The position numbers and the translations under genes were made by a program. Shown here piece after piece: positions 15,467-23,795 of a stretch of DNA of 40,458 nt (within the stretch, counting starts at the first letter, position 1; every line of letters begins with the position of its first letter). The stretch comes from an uncultured Bacteroidia bacterium (GTDB lineage: Bacteria > Bacteroidota > Bacteroidia > Bacteroidales > F082): NCBI GenBank assembly GCA_902767725.1, contig CACXIM010000019.1, positions 1 through 40,458 on the forward strand. The letters are read 5' to 3'. The notes beneath the pieces were generated by a model, which was not told the origin of the DNA, made no database searches, and saw nothing but the letters and a program-made list of their open reading frames with translations.

Positions 15467-17128
15467 ATGAAGCAATTGAAGTACTTTTTATGGGTGGCTG
15501 TGGTGGCAATATCCATTGTCGGTTGCCATAAACCCGTCGAAGTGTCGTTCGAAAACGCCACACAAGAGATTGAAGCACAAGGCGGCTCAATTGAGATTGG
15601 ATTGAAGTCGAATGGAGCTTGGACTATTGAATCTACAGCGGAATGGTTAACCGTTTCGCCAATGTCAGGCAGCGGCGATGCTACATTGACCCTTACAGCC
15701 CAAGCCAATGCCACCGGAGAGTCCCGTATGGCCAATGTCAGAGCCTTCTCCAAAGACAATTCATCCGTGTTGACCGTAACTCAAGGATTCACTGAACCTG
15801 AGCAATATGTTAACGTGACGCCCAAAGAACTCCTTTGCGATAGCGAGGGTGATGAGTTTGTTGTGGCTCTGTCGACCAATGTGGATTGGTTTGTTTCCGC
15901 TCCTGACTGGATTACCTGTTCGCCGACAGAGGGATCTGGCGATGCTAGAATCACAATAACTGTCAACCCGGTTGAAAGTGACGTTCAAGAATCTCGTGAG
16001 GCAGAGGTGGTTATCGGTAATCAGTCGGTGTTCGATAAAGTTCACGTTGTTCAAACTGTGGAGCCTGTTCTGGATATCGAGCTAACACCTAACAGCCTTC
16101 AATTTGTTTGCACAGGTGAGACGAAAACCATGAACGTATCCACAGAAGACAGCTGGTCGACCTCTACCGAATCCGACTGGGTGACTTTGAGCCAAACCGA
16201 AGGCCAAGGTGATGCCGAAATCAGTGTTACTGTGGGCGAAAACCCGATCTATTTTAATAGAGTAGCCATAGTGATCTTTACCACTGCCGGAAATGTTCAA
16301 AAAGTGCTTACAATCCATCAAGAAGCCTCGCCTAACCCACATTTCCTTGAGGTTTCACCACGTGAGATTGCATTTGGAAAAGAAGGTGGTGAAAATGAAA
16401 TCACGATAGGCTGTGATACGGATTGGGAGTTTGATTTGGATTGCGAGTGGCTGACACTTTCGCAGTTGTCTGGTTCAGGCAACGCCACCGTGGTGTTGAC
16501 CGCTGATCCGAATATGCTGACGGAAACTCGTTCAGTGGAGTTCTATGCCAAATCGGGCTCGCTTTCCTCTAGGTTAACAGTCACTCAAGCTGCAGGAGAC
16601 ATACCCATTGAGGTTTCTTTTGAGCCCGACACATTGTTTGTTTCCTATACGGGAGGCTTACAACATGTGCAGTTGACATCAAACACTTCATGGACGCTTC
16701 AATATGACTCGTGGATTAGCATCTATGCTGCCACCTCGGGCGAAGGCGACGCTTCTTTCGATATCATTATCGACAGCAATTCGGGCTCAAATAGCAGAAC
16801 TGGTTACGTGAATGCTATCCATAATGGAGAGGTGATATCAGCCTTGGTTATCGTTCAAGAAGGTAAAACTAATGATTTGGAAACTGACATCACAGAACTC
16901 GATGTCCGTCCTGAAGGTGGTGAGTTTGAGATTCAGGTGACCGCAAATCAAGCATGGACCGTGCATACTGATGTGGATTGGCTGCATTGCAATCCCTCAA
17001 GCGGTTTTGGCAATGGTAGTTTCACCATCACAGTGGATGTCCTATCTTCGCCTCGTCCTCGTGAGGGGCATATCAAGGTGGTTGGTGATGCTGGATCCGA
17101 GGTTGTCATCATAGTAAATCAGCATTAA
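15467..17128 (+). CDS. Lipoprotein with six BACON domains
   Basis: 553 residues. The lipobox SIVGC puts the acylated Cys at residue 20. The rest is about six beta-sandwich repeats of 80-90 residues. Each has the BACON pattern: a conserved Trp strand, then W(L/V/I)xxSPxxGxGDAxxxxT, then an Arg before the last strands. Copies begin near residues 25, 112, 200, 290, 380 and 470. BACON domains are common in Bacteroidota surface proteins and are thought to bind carbohydrate or mucin or to act as spacers. No enzyme domain is attached, which is unusual compared with the glycosidases that carry one BACON. It is bracketed by two terminators and looks monocistronic. Confidence 0.85.
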   Translation: MKQLKYFLWVAVVAISIVGCHKPVEVSFENATQEIEAQGGSIEIGLKSNGAWTIESTAEWLTVSPMSGSGDATLTLTAQANATGESRMANVRAFSKDNSSVLTVTQGFTEPEQYVNVTPKELLCDSEGDEFVVALSTNVDWFVSAPDWITCSPTEGSGDARITITVNPVESDVQESREAEVVIGNQSVFDKVHVVQTVEPVLDIELTPNSLQFVCTGETKTMNVSTEDSWSTSTESDWVTLSQTEGQGDAEISVTVGENPIYFNRVAIVIFTTAGNVQKVLTIHQEASPNPHFLEVSPREIAFGKEGGENEITIGCDTDWEFDLDCEWLTLSQLSGSGNATVVLTADPNMLTETRSVEFYAKSGSLSSRLTVTQAAGDIPIEVSFEPDTLFVSYTGGLQHVQLTSNTSWTLQYDSWISIYAATSGEGDASFDIIIDSNSGSNSRTGYVNAIHNGEVISALVIVQEGKTNDLETDITELDVRPEGGEFEIQVTANQAWTVHTDVDWLHCNPSSGFGNGSFTITVDVLSSPRPREGHIKVVGDAGSEVVIIVNQH

Positions 17129-17136
17129 AGCTAAAT

Positions 17137-17166
17137 GAAAAACGGAGAGCGCCGCTCTCCGTTTTT
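17137..17166. terminator. Bidirectional terminator between the BACON gene and the C69 peptidase
   Basis: Perfect inverted repeat AAAACGGAGAGC / GCTCTCCGTTTT with runs of A and T on either side, placed between convergent genes. Confidence 0.85.
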
Positions 17167-17182
17167 TTTTTTTGTTTTTGTT

Positions 17183-18784
17183 TTAGAATCCCATCCCAAA
17201 CCAATACCAGAACTTGTTTTCCATCTCCTTCCAGGCTTGTCGTGTTGAGGCGGCGAAGTCGGAGGTGTATTGGTTGAGTAGCTCTGTGGCTTCCTTGTTT
17301 TTACCTTCTGCAATCAAGGCTTTGGCGCGAGTTTCGAGGGCAGGGATTTCATCGAAAGCCTTTTGCTCGAAGCGGTTGGCGTTATCCATCAAGGTCTTTT
17401 TTGTGCGGCCCCATTGCACGGTGGCCAGTTTGTTGGCTTTGCGGTAGTGCCAAATCCAAGCCTCATCGCGGTAACGCAGTTGGCCGCATTTGTCGAAGCC
17501 TTCGGGTAGGGTGGTGGAGCCTGAGAAGATTGGGATACGCGGACTTTGTCCTGGGTTGTCGCAGGCCATCCAGCAAATGGCGCCGATTTCGTCGGGCATC
17601 CAGCTGCGGCATTGGATGATGTGGTGGTAGCTGCTCCATGCCACGGCCACAGTGCGCTGGAAGTTGATGGTGCCGGGAGCAAGGTAATTAATGGTGTTCA
17701 TCATTGCGCTACTTACCCAGGGGTTGGCCACGGGGCTGATGATGGTGTCTTCAACTACGCCGTTGTCGGTGCGTTTCTTAGCGACCATCTTTACGTTGCG
17801 GGTCATGTCCATGTCGGTACCTTCGTAGGTGCTACGGAAGAGTTCCATCACCTTGCGCACGTCAACGTTTTCGTCGGGTTTCACGGAGAAAGGTAGCTCG
17901 GGCATGTCGCGGTTGAGGTTCAGCGAGGGAGCCAACTGACTAAGAATAAAGAACTCGCGGTCGCTGTAGTTTTTGCCACCGCCATATTCGGCTCGGAAAG
18001 CCTTCCAGAAGACGAAGTCGCCCTTGCCGTCCCAAAGTCCATATTTCTTCGCCACGGCTTCGCAGTTGTCGGAGCAATAAAAGTCCTTGCTCTTGCGCTC
18101 CAACTTGCCAATGCGGGCGATATTGGCCGAAACCCCCACTTCGTCGTCGGGGATGCGTTTGGCAGCCCACACGCCTCCGATTTTGTCGGGGCCTTCGCCG
18201 AGGATTTCCATTTGCCACACTTCGTTCTTGTCGGCGATGGTGATGCACTCGCCGCCATCACCGTAGCCGTATTCCTTCACCAGTTTACCGATGAGTTGGA
18301 TGGCGTCGCGGGCATTATCGCAGCGCATCAAGGCTACGCGTTCCAGTTCCTCAATCATGAACATGCCTTTGTTGTTGACCAAGGTGTCGGGACCGGAGAA
18401 TGTGGTCTCGCCGATGGCCAGTTGTTTTTCATTGAGGCAAGGATAGGCCGTGTTGAGGTAGGCGTAGGTATGCTCAACCTGTGGGATTTCTCCTGCCAGT
18501 TCCACTTTGCGGTTGTCGAAGGGGTCTTCGGTGTGCATGGTGCCTTTGTAGACTTTGTGCATCTCACCTTTTTCGTGGTCTTCGGCGGCTTCCCAGCGCA
18601 TCCAGGTGCGGTAGCGTCCGTCGCAGGTGTGGGAGGTGATGACGGAGCCGTCGGTGGAGGCTTTCTTGCCCACCATAATGCTAGTGCAGTTGGCGCCGAC
18701 ACGTTGTTCGTTTTCGTCTTGTGCCATCGTGTTCAGGCCGATGAGCAGAAGAGCGGAGAGGAGTAATGATTTGAATTTATGCAT
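17183..18784 (-). CDS. Secreted C69-family dipeptidase
   Basis: 533 residues with a signal peptide (MHKFKSLLLSALLLIGLNTMAQ). C69 peptidases are Ntn-hydrolases that use a cysteine exposed by processing as nucleophile; here that is Cys33 in GANCTSIMVGKKAS. Other family features are TDGSVITSHTCDGR, EYGYGDGGECITIADKNEVWQMEILG and IGAICWMACDNPGQSP. Length fits the roughly 500-550-residue secreted members. It would release dipeptides in the periplasm or outside the cell. It is transcribed alone from a -7 element at 18867-18874 with a leader of about 80 nt. Confidence 0.88.
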   Translation of the reverse strand: MHKFKSLLLSALLLIGLNTMAQDENEQRVGANCTSIMVGKKASTDGSVITSHTCDGRYRTWMRWEAAEDHEKGEMHKVYKGTMHTEDPFDNRKVELAGEIPQVEHTYAYLNTAYPCLNEKQLAIGETTFSGPDTLVNNKGMFMIEELERVALMRCDNARDAIQLIGKLVKEYGYGDGGECITIADKNEVWQMEILGEGPDKIGGVWAAKRIPDDEVGVSANIARIGKLERKSKDFYCSDNCEAVAKKYGLWDGKGDFVFWKAFRAEYGGGKNYSDREFFILSQLAPSLNLNRDMPELPFSVKPDENVDVRKVMELFRSTYEGTDMDMTRNVKMVAKKRTDNGVVEDTIISPVANPWVSSAMMNTINYLAPGTINFQRTVAVAWSSYHHIIQCRSWMPDEIGAICWMACDNPGQSPRIPIFSGSTTLPEGFDKCGQLRYRDEAWIWHYRKANKLATVQWGRTKKTLMDNANRFEQKAFDEIPALETRAKALIAEGKNKEATELLNQYTSDFAASTRQAWKEMENKFWYWFGMGF

Positions 18785-18866
18785 ATTAGTAGTTTAATTG
18801 TTGATTGTTTAATTGTTTAATTGATTCAGAGTTCATGACCATGATTCATGGTTGATTACGGGAGTT

Positions 18867-18874
18867 CAAAAATA
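18867..18874 (-). promoter_or_regulatory. Promoter -7 element for the C69 dipeptidase
   Basis: TATTTTTG on the minus strand, about 83 nt before the start codon at 18784. The leader holds AT-rich near-repeats of TTTAATTGTT (about 18795-18822) and a small inverted repeat around CATGATTCATGG. Confidence 0.6.
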
Positions 18875-18947
18875 GGAAAGAAATTGGTAAGTTAAGTCAA
18901 TCTGTCGATTATTTTTGTGGAATTGGTAACTAAATCGAAATATTGTC

Positions 18948-18955
18948 TAATTTTG
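18948..18955 (+). promoter_or_regulatory. Promoter -7 element for the small barrel protein
   Basis: TAATTTTG followed by CAA, with a TTG 22 bp upstream at 18923. It overlaps the upstream in-frame TTG at 18943, so translation must start at the ATG at 18985. Confidence 0.65.
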
Positions 18956-18984
18956 CAATAATAACCATATTAAATCTAATCATT

Positions 18985-19566
18985 ATGAAAAAAGTTAGTT
19001 TACTTATCACAATCGTCGTTCTTTCGATGAATGTGTTTGGTCAAAAAGAAGGTGAGAGGTATGTTTCACCTTGTTTGTCGGCATCGTTTGGTCTTACGAA
19101 TTACAATTCTTTCCAATACAGCAGGTCAAATAATAATACAGAGTGGAACAATGTGTATATTTCGCCTAGTGTTGAATTTGGAAAATTTTTAACCGACAAT
19201 TTACGCTTTGGGTTTTCGATAGGGAATCCGTTTTCTTATTTTGTGGAAGATAAAGCTGCGATGCTAGGTACGTTAGTTTCACCCAACCTTGGTTTTTATG
19301 TACCTATTACAGATCGTTTTAGCTATGCACCTGAAGTTGGTATAGGCGGTGAATTGGGTTTATATAATGGACATTGGTATTATAAAGCCATGGCATATAC
19401 CAATTTGCTTGTTTTTGATTTTCGGGTTAAGGAAAATGTTTCCATCGCAATGCATATGGGCGAGATTGGCTATTGTTTCTCGAAGTTATTTAATTCCAGT
19501 GGATACTCGAATCAGTTTTATTACAATTTCAATTCGGGTGTGATTTCCGTTAGGTTCTATTATTGA
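18985..19566 (+). CDS. Small outer-membrane beta-barrel protein
   Basis: 193 residues from the ATG at 18985. It has a signal peptide (MKKVSLLITIVVLSMNVFGQ) and then alternating amphipathic strands with many aromatic residues, ending in Phe-Tyr-Tyr (ISVRFYY) as barrel proteins do. It resembles the outer-membrane beta-barrel families of about 200 residues (OmpA/OmpX-like), but no specific function is recognisable. Its base composition is lower in GC than that of its neighbours. It ends one base before the stop codon of the convergent hemW gene and no terminator separates them. Confidence 0.65.
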   Translation: MKKVSLLITIVVLSMNVFGQKEGERYVSPCLSASFGLTNYNSFQYSRSNNNTEWNNVYISPSVEFGKFLTDNLRFGFSIGNPFSYFVEDKAAMLGTLVSPNLGFYVPITDRFSYAPEVGIGGELGLYNGHWYYKAMAYTNLLVFDFRVKENVSIAMHMGEIGYCFSKLFNSSGYSNQFYYNFNSGVISVRFYY

Positions 19567-19567
19567 T

Positions 19568-20782
19568 TTATGATTCCCAAAACAATTCCTCGGCCACCCC
19601 GTCGGCAAAGAGCATTTGCTCGTCGGTGAGATAGAGGAATTCCCGTGTCTGTGAGAGCTTTCCTTGTGCAACCAAATGTTTTGCGTGTTGCTCGCAATAA
19701 GTTGAGAATCGTTCCCCCATCTCGCGTTTGAGCCATTTTAGGTCAATGCCCCAATGGGTACGCAGACGCAGCATGACGTATTCGTCGTAGAGCTGTTCGG
19801 GAGAGAGTTGTTCTTTTTCTGACACGGGACGCGGGACTTTTTGGTCTTGCAGTCTCGCAGTCTCGCGTCTTGCGTCTATATATTTCTCAACGCTGGAAAT
19901 GTTCCATTGCCGAGAAGTCCCATCGAAGGAATGTGCAGAAGGCCCGAAGCCTATGTATGGTGTCCCGAACCAATAACTGGCATTGTGCTTGGAATGCATA
20001 CCACAGCGGCAGAAATTGGAAATCTCGTAGTGCAGATAACTGTTTTCAGCGGCACGTTGGCATAGGATTTCATAATCGCGCAAGGCATCTTCCTCGCTGA
20101 CGGGTGGCAATTTTCCTTGTTTGATTTGTTTGGTCAAAATAGCATTGGGCTCCAAGGTGAGTGCGTAGGCCGAGAGGTGAGGCAGGCTGTATGCAAAGAA
20201 AATGTCCAGATTTTTGTTCCATTGCTCGGCATTGGAAGTGGGCAGGCCATAGATGAGGTCGATGCTGATGTTGCTGAAGCCTGCTTGTTTGGCCCAATCG
20301 ATGCATTGGCGGGCATGTTGTGAGTCATGGCGGCGACTCAGATACTTCAAGTCGTTGTCAAAAAAGCTTTGGATGCCGATGCTGAGCCTGTTGAATCCGA
20401 TTTGTCGCAAACCTTTGAGGTATTCCAACGACAGCGTGTCGGGGTTGGCCTCAAGTGTGATTTCGGCATTAGGGGCAACTGGATAATGCGTATTAATAAG
20501 GTGCAGCAGCTCGCCGATTTCTTTTATGGATAGTAAAGAAGGCGTGCCGCCTCCGAAATAGATGGTGTTGATGGTGGGCATGCCGTGATTACCCTTCGGC
20601 GCGGGGGATTGCGGGTCAAGCTCGCAATGAGGCCCGCGCTGAAGGTACTGCTTCCGATCCACAATCTCTGCTTTCAAAGCCTCCAAGAAGCGTTCTTCCA
20701 GTTTCAAGGAAGGCAAGGAATAGAACCCGCAATAGGCGCATTTCGAGTTACAGAAAGGGATGTGGATGTAGATGCCAGCCAT
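19568..20782 (-). CDS. hemW: Radical SAM HemW-type heme chaperone (coproporphyrinogen III oxidase-like)
   Basis: 404 residues from the ATG at 20782. The N-terminus MAGIYIHIPFCNSKCAYCGF carries the CxxxCxxC iron-sulfur motif of radical SAM enzymes, followed by TIYFGGGTPSLL, EANPDTL, RLSIGIQSF and IDLIYGLP. The C-terminal HemN-like part follows. HemW proteins insert heme into target proteins and are often misnamed HemN. The frame opens earlier at 20809, but a -7 element at 20787-20794 ends only 4 nt before this ATG, so the message is probably leaderless. Two stretches lengthen the protein: about 18 residues near GPHCELDPQSPAPKGNHG, encoded by a palindromic DNA element, and about 7 extra near RRETARLQDQ. 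Both fall between conserved blocks. Confidence 0.88.
   Translation of the reverse strand: MAGIYIHIPFCNSKCAYCGFYSLPSLKLEERFLEALKAEIVDRKQYLQRGPHCELDPQSPAPKGNHGMPTINTIYFGGGTPSLLSIKEIGELLHLINTHYPVAPNAEITLEANPDTLSLEYLKGLRQIGFNRLSIGIQSFFDNDLKYLSRRHDSQHARQCIDWAKQAGFSNISIDLIYGLPTSNAEQWNKNLDIFFAYSLPHLSAYALTLEPNAILTKQIKQGKLPPVSEEDALRDYEILCQRAAENSYLHYEISNFCRCGMHSKHNASYWFGTPYIGFGPSAHSFDGTSRQWNISSVEKYIDARRETARLQDQKVPRPVSEKEQLSPEQLYDEYVMLRLRTHWGIDLKWLKREMGERFSTYCEQHAKHLVAQGKLSQTREFLYLTDEQMLFADGVAEELFWES
20593..20645. repeat. 53-bp palindromic element inserted in frame in hemW
   Basis: Long imperfect inverted repeat. The left arm runs CCTTCGGCGCGGG then ATTGCGGG; the right arm runs CTCGCAAT then CCCGCGCTGAAGG. 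It can fold into a hairpin over nearly its whole length. It coincides with residues that other HemW proteins lack, so it looks like a mobile palindromic element tolerated inside a coding region. Confidence 0.6.
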
Positions 20783-20786
20783 GGTG

Positions 20787-20794
20787 CAAAAATA
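20787..20794 (-). promoter_or_regulatory. Promoter -7 element for hemW, probably leaderless
   Basis: On the minus strand TATTTTTG is followed by CACC and then the ATG, leaving only 4 nt. With the usual distance from -7 element to start site, transcription would begin at or next to the A of ATG. Confidence 0.6.
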
Positions 20795-20796
20795 AG

Positions 20797-20822
20797 AAAA
20801 GTCCCGCATTTGCAGGACTTTT
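20797..20822 (-). terminator. Terminator of the T9SS cargo gene, abutting the hemW promoter
   Basis: On the minus strand the stem is AAAAGTCC / GGACTTTT around TGCAAATGCG. It lies 15 bp past the stop at 20837, and the hemW -7 element starts 3 bp after the stem. Confidence 0.65.
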
Positions 20823-20836
20823 CAGGTCTTTTCTGT

Positions 20837-22804
20837 TTACTTCTCAATAACTAGTTTGAGAGTCTTTTCTCCATTGTTGGTTTTGAGACGCACGAAATAC
20901 ACTCCACTTTGCAGGTGGCTGATGTCGATTGTCTCTAAGTTTTCGTTGATGCTCAACACACTTTGACCCATGATATTGAACACCTCTACTTGAGTGAGAC
21001 CAGCACCTTCGACATGAAGCGTGTTCTTGGCAGGGTTCGGATAGATCTTGTCCTTTTTGCTGTATTGAGGGACGGCATCAGGAATCACCTCTACCGAAAG
21101 TGGGGCGCAGGCCGACCCGCAGTTATCGTCGAACACAGCGATAACAACGTATTCGTATGTTTGGAAGAACTCAACCTCGTTATCCACATATTCAGGCATT
21201 TCCAAAAACTCTTGCAGAAGCTCGCCATTCTTCTGGATGAGGTAGCCTAACAGATTGCCCGTTGAGCCAGGTTCAGGCTCGGTCCAATGCAGATACACTT
21301 GTGATACATCTCCGCCGGTTTCTGCTTTCAAATCGCGGACGGGATTGCAGCTTACAACCACCTCTTCTTCGCGAATCCACCCCATACGGTCGTTGCTACC
21401 TTTGTAGGTGCCAAAGACCAGGTTTCCAACAGGTTGGTTCAAGGCGTAGGCCGTGACATACACGGGGTCATCAGGAGAGAAATTCTGCACATAGGTCAAG
21501 GTGACGATTTCCAGCATGCCGTCACCGTTGATGTCGCCGAGATTGGCTCCATTCATAAAGGAAAGACCTTGTGGACGGAGCGGGAAGCCCTCAGTCACTT
21601 CGGTGCCATTCATCTCCCAAGCACGGATGTAGCCTTGCTCGCTATCCATCAGGTTGAAGTCGGTGATGATTTCGTTTTCTCCATCGCCGTCGATGTCGGC
21701 CACGGAAATGAAACCTTCGATACCCGAAGTCAGGTTGAGCGGGAATCCAGGAGCCACGTTGCCGTTCATGTCGTACTTGTAAAAAACGTTGCCTTCGCCC
21801 GACACGCCCATAAAGATGGTGTATTGGTTGCCGTTTTTGACCACTGTCGGAGCGGAATAAGTCCAATAGGAGACGGGTTTAGGCCATCCTGAGCGGTATT
21901 CGCCTGTTCGGGCATCGCGCACATAATGGTTTGGGTTGTCGCCATGACAGGCTCCCACAAAGCTCCAGTTGCCATCGCCTTCGAAATCGACCACGAGCGG
22001 TGACTGATAGGAGTATTTGTAGGCTTCTTCGCTGTCCACCCTATACATCTCTTCGCCAGTGTGACTGACACAATACAAAGCGGAGGTTGTTGAAACGAAC
22101 ATTTCAAGGAAGCCGTCACCGTCGATGTCGGCTAAAGTAGGCGTAAAGGCGGGAGTTGAGGGTAGCTCGAAGGGAAAACCTTCGATCTCTTCGCCTTGTA
22201 GGTTCCAAGCATGGATGCCAGCTGAGATATTGGCCGAGGCCTTTCCTCGACCGCAGAATATGATCTCCAATTCACTGTCGTTGTTGAGATCGGCCAAAAC
22301 GGGAGCGCAGATAAGCGGGTTGTTGTTGGTGACCGTTGCCATCAAGACGTTGCCCGAAGCATCGAAAACGTTGATGCCGCCACGGGCGTTGCCATAGGCA
22401 GTAAGGGATACGATTTCAAGTATTCCGTCTTTGTTGATGTCGCCGACGGCAGCTGGGTATTGGGCCATACCACCAACAAGGGTCTGAGTCCAAAGCACAT
22501 TGCCTTGCCCGTCGATGACGTTGATTTCTTCGTTGTGGCAAAGGATGATCTCATCGGCACCGTCGTTGTTGAGGTCGGCAAGGGCCAGACCACGCATGGG
22601 TTTGTATGTGGTGTTGGAGCTGAAGCTTAGCGGGAAGCCAGGCATGGGTGTCAAGGCGTCGCGACTTGTTGGCGGTAGCTGGGTGAGTACGCTTTCGGTT
22701 TTGATGATACCGTCTTCGTCAATGAAAGCGCGTGTGGCAGGTTGCTGTGCTGCCAAGCCTAATGAAAGGGAGAAGAGGGCAAGCAATAGTAGTGTCTTTT
22801 TCAT
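20837..22804 (-). CDS. Secreted FG-GAP/VCBS repeat protein with T9SS C-terminal sorting domain
   Basis: 655 residues with a signal peptide (MKKTLLLLALFSLSLGLAAQ). About seven calcium-binding FG-GAP/VCBS blades follow (about 70-470), recognisable by DLNNDGADE, DINKDGILE, DLNNDSELE, DIDGDGFLE, DIDGDGENE and DINGDGMLE. A fibronectin-III-like domain lies at about 485-580. A type A type-IX-secretion sorting domain ends the protein: KIYPNPAKNTLHVEGAG, VFNIMGQSVLS, LQSGVYFVRLKTNNG. It should be exported by the type IX system and attached to the surface. No enzymatic domain is seen, so adhesion or binding is the likelier role. It shows the strain should encode the type IX machinery, which is not in this window. 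Confidence 0.85.
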   Translation of the reverse strand: MKKTLLLLALFSLSLGLAAQQPATRAFIDEDGIIKTESVLTQLPPTSRDALTPMPGFPLSFSSNTTYKPMRGLALADLNNDGADEIILCHNEEINVIDGQGNVLWTQTLVGGMAQYPAAVGDINKDGILEIVSLTAYGNARGGINVFDASGNVLMATVTNNNPLICAPVLADLNNDSELEIIFCGRGKASANISAGIHAWNLQGEEIEGFPFELPSTPAFTPTLADIDGDGFLEMFVSTTSALYCVSHTGEEMYRVDSEEAYKYSYQSPLVVDFEGDGNWSFVGACHGDNPNHYVRDARTGEYRSGWPKPVSYWTYSAPTVVKNGNQYTIFMGVSGEGNVFYKYDMNGNVAPGFPLNLTSGIEGFISVADIDGDGENEIITDFNLMDSEQGYIRAWEMNGTEVTEGFPLRPQGLSFMNGANLGDINGDGMLEIVTLTYVQNFSPDDPVYVTAYALNQPVGNLVFGTYKGSNDRMGWIREEEVVVSCNPVRDLKAETGGDVSQVYLHWTEPEPGSTGNLLGYLIQKNGELLQEFLEMPEYVDNEVEFFQTYEYVVIAVFDDNCGSACAPLSVEVIPDAVPQYSKKDKIYPNPAKNTLHVEGAGLTQVEVFNIMGQSVLSINENLETIDISHLQSGVYFVRLKTNNGEKTLKLVIEK

Positions 22805-22824
22805 AGTCGTTTGTTTTAGTAAAT

Positions 22825-22871
22825 GAAAAAGGCCGTTTCATTTGCCGGAATCACCAGCGAATGAAACGGCC
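22825..22871 (-). terminator. Strong terminator after aqpZ
   Basis: Minus-strand stem GGCCGTTTCATT / AATGAAACGGCC (12 bp, perfect) with a 17-nt loop, followed by five T. It separates aqpZ from the T9SS gene, for which I see no clear promoter. Confidence 0.85.
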
Positions 22872-22905
22872 AGTAAGTTTTTGATATTAGCTTATTCGGC
22901 AGAGA

Positions 22906-23616
22906 TTATTTCTCGCACTTCTTGCAGCCGCCGAGGCATTTGTAAGCCAGACCAGCGAGGCCAGCGCCAACAAGCGGAGCCACGATGAAGACCCACAAGT
23001 GGCTGAGAGCCGAACCACCAGCGAATATGGCTTGTGAGATGGAACGGGCAGGGTTGACAGAGGTGTTGGTCAGCGGGATGCTGATAAGGTGGATGAGCAC
23101 CAGGGTGAGACCGATGGCCAGACCGCCGAACTTGCCGTTGGCGTGGCGATCGTCGGTAACGCCGAGGATGACAATCAAGAATACGAAGGTCAAGACGGCC
23201 TCAATGATCAAGGCACCCCACATGCTGATGTCCCAATAGTTCGGACCGCACTTGGCGAGGTCGGCACCAAAGTCATTGGCGGCGAAATTGCCAGGCTCGA
23301 TGTTACCGCATTTCACAATACCGTAGATGAGGGCGGCAGCGCAGATGGCTCCGATGATTTGAGCCACCCAATAGATGAGCATGTCTTTGAAACTCATGCG
23401 GCCATTGGCCCATACTCCGAAGCTGACGGCAGGATTGAGGTGGGCACCCGAGATGTGGCCGACACCGTATGCCATGGCCACAACGGTCAAACCGAAGGCG
23501 ATGGAAACACCAAGGAATCCAAAGGCTCTACCGGCAAAAACAGCGGTACCGCAACCGCCAAACACCAAAACGAATGTGCCGAGCAATTCGGCGAAGAATT
23601 TGTTACCTGTTTTCAT
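22906..23616 (-). CDS. aqpZ: Aquaporin (MIP family)
   Basis: 236 residues with six membrane helices and both pore motifs of the family: HLNPAVS in the first half and SVNPARS in the second. The second-half motif has the aquaporin-type residues (TNTSVNPARS) expected of water channels rather than glycerol facilitators. It conducts water across the inner membrane. The C-terminus is unusual: KCLGGCKKCEK places three cysteines in a short lysine-rich tail. Transcription starts from a -7 element at 23702-23709, leaving a leader of about 85 nt. Confidence 0.9.
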   Translation of the reverse strand: MKTGNKFFAELLGTFVLVFGGCGTAVFAGRAFGFLGVSIAFGLTVVAMAYGVGHISGAHLNPAVSFGVWANGRMSFKDMLIYWVAQIIGAICAAALIYGIVKCGNIEPGNFAANDFGADLAKCGPNYWDISMWGALIIEAVLTFVFLIVILGVTDDRHANGKFGGLAIGLTLVLIHLISIPLTNTSVNPARSISQAIFAGGSALSHLWVFIVAPLVGAGLAGLAYKCLGGCKKCEK

Positions 23617-23701
23617 AACGTTTTGAATTTTAATTAGTTATTAGTTTAATTTGGTTGTTTTTCCGAATTATATCTTCTTAGGTTGCTATATTTGAATACT
23701 G

Positions 23702-23709
23702 CAAAAATA
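23702..23709 (-). promoter_or_regulatory. Promoter -7 element for aqpZ
   Basis: TATTTTTG followed by CAG on the minus strand, 86 nt before the aqpZ start codon at 23616. Confidence 0.65.
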
Positions 23710-23767
23710 CAAAAATCTTATCAGAATACAATTTTTCTTGAATTTTATCATTTTGGTGTTTTTTTTC

Positions 23768-23775
23768 TATTTTTG
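23768..23775 (+). promoter_or_regulatory. Promoter -7 element for the tolC-mac efflux operon
   Basis: TATTTTTG followed by CAC, 20 nt before the ATG at 23796. No further promoter is evident until after the response regulator gene, so it may drive six genes. Confidence 0.7.
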
Positions 23776-23795
23776 CACATGATAACTAATGTATT

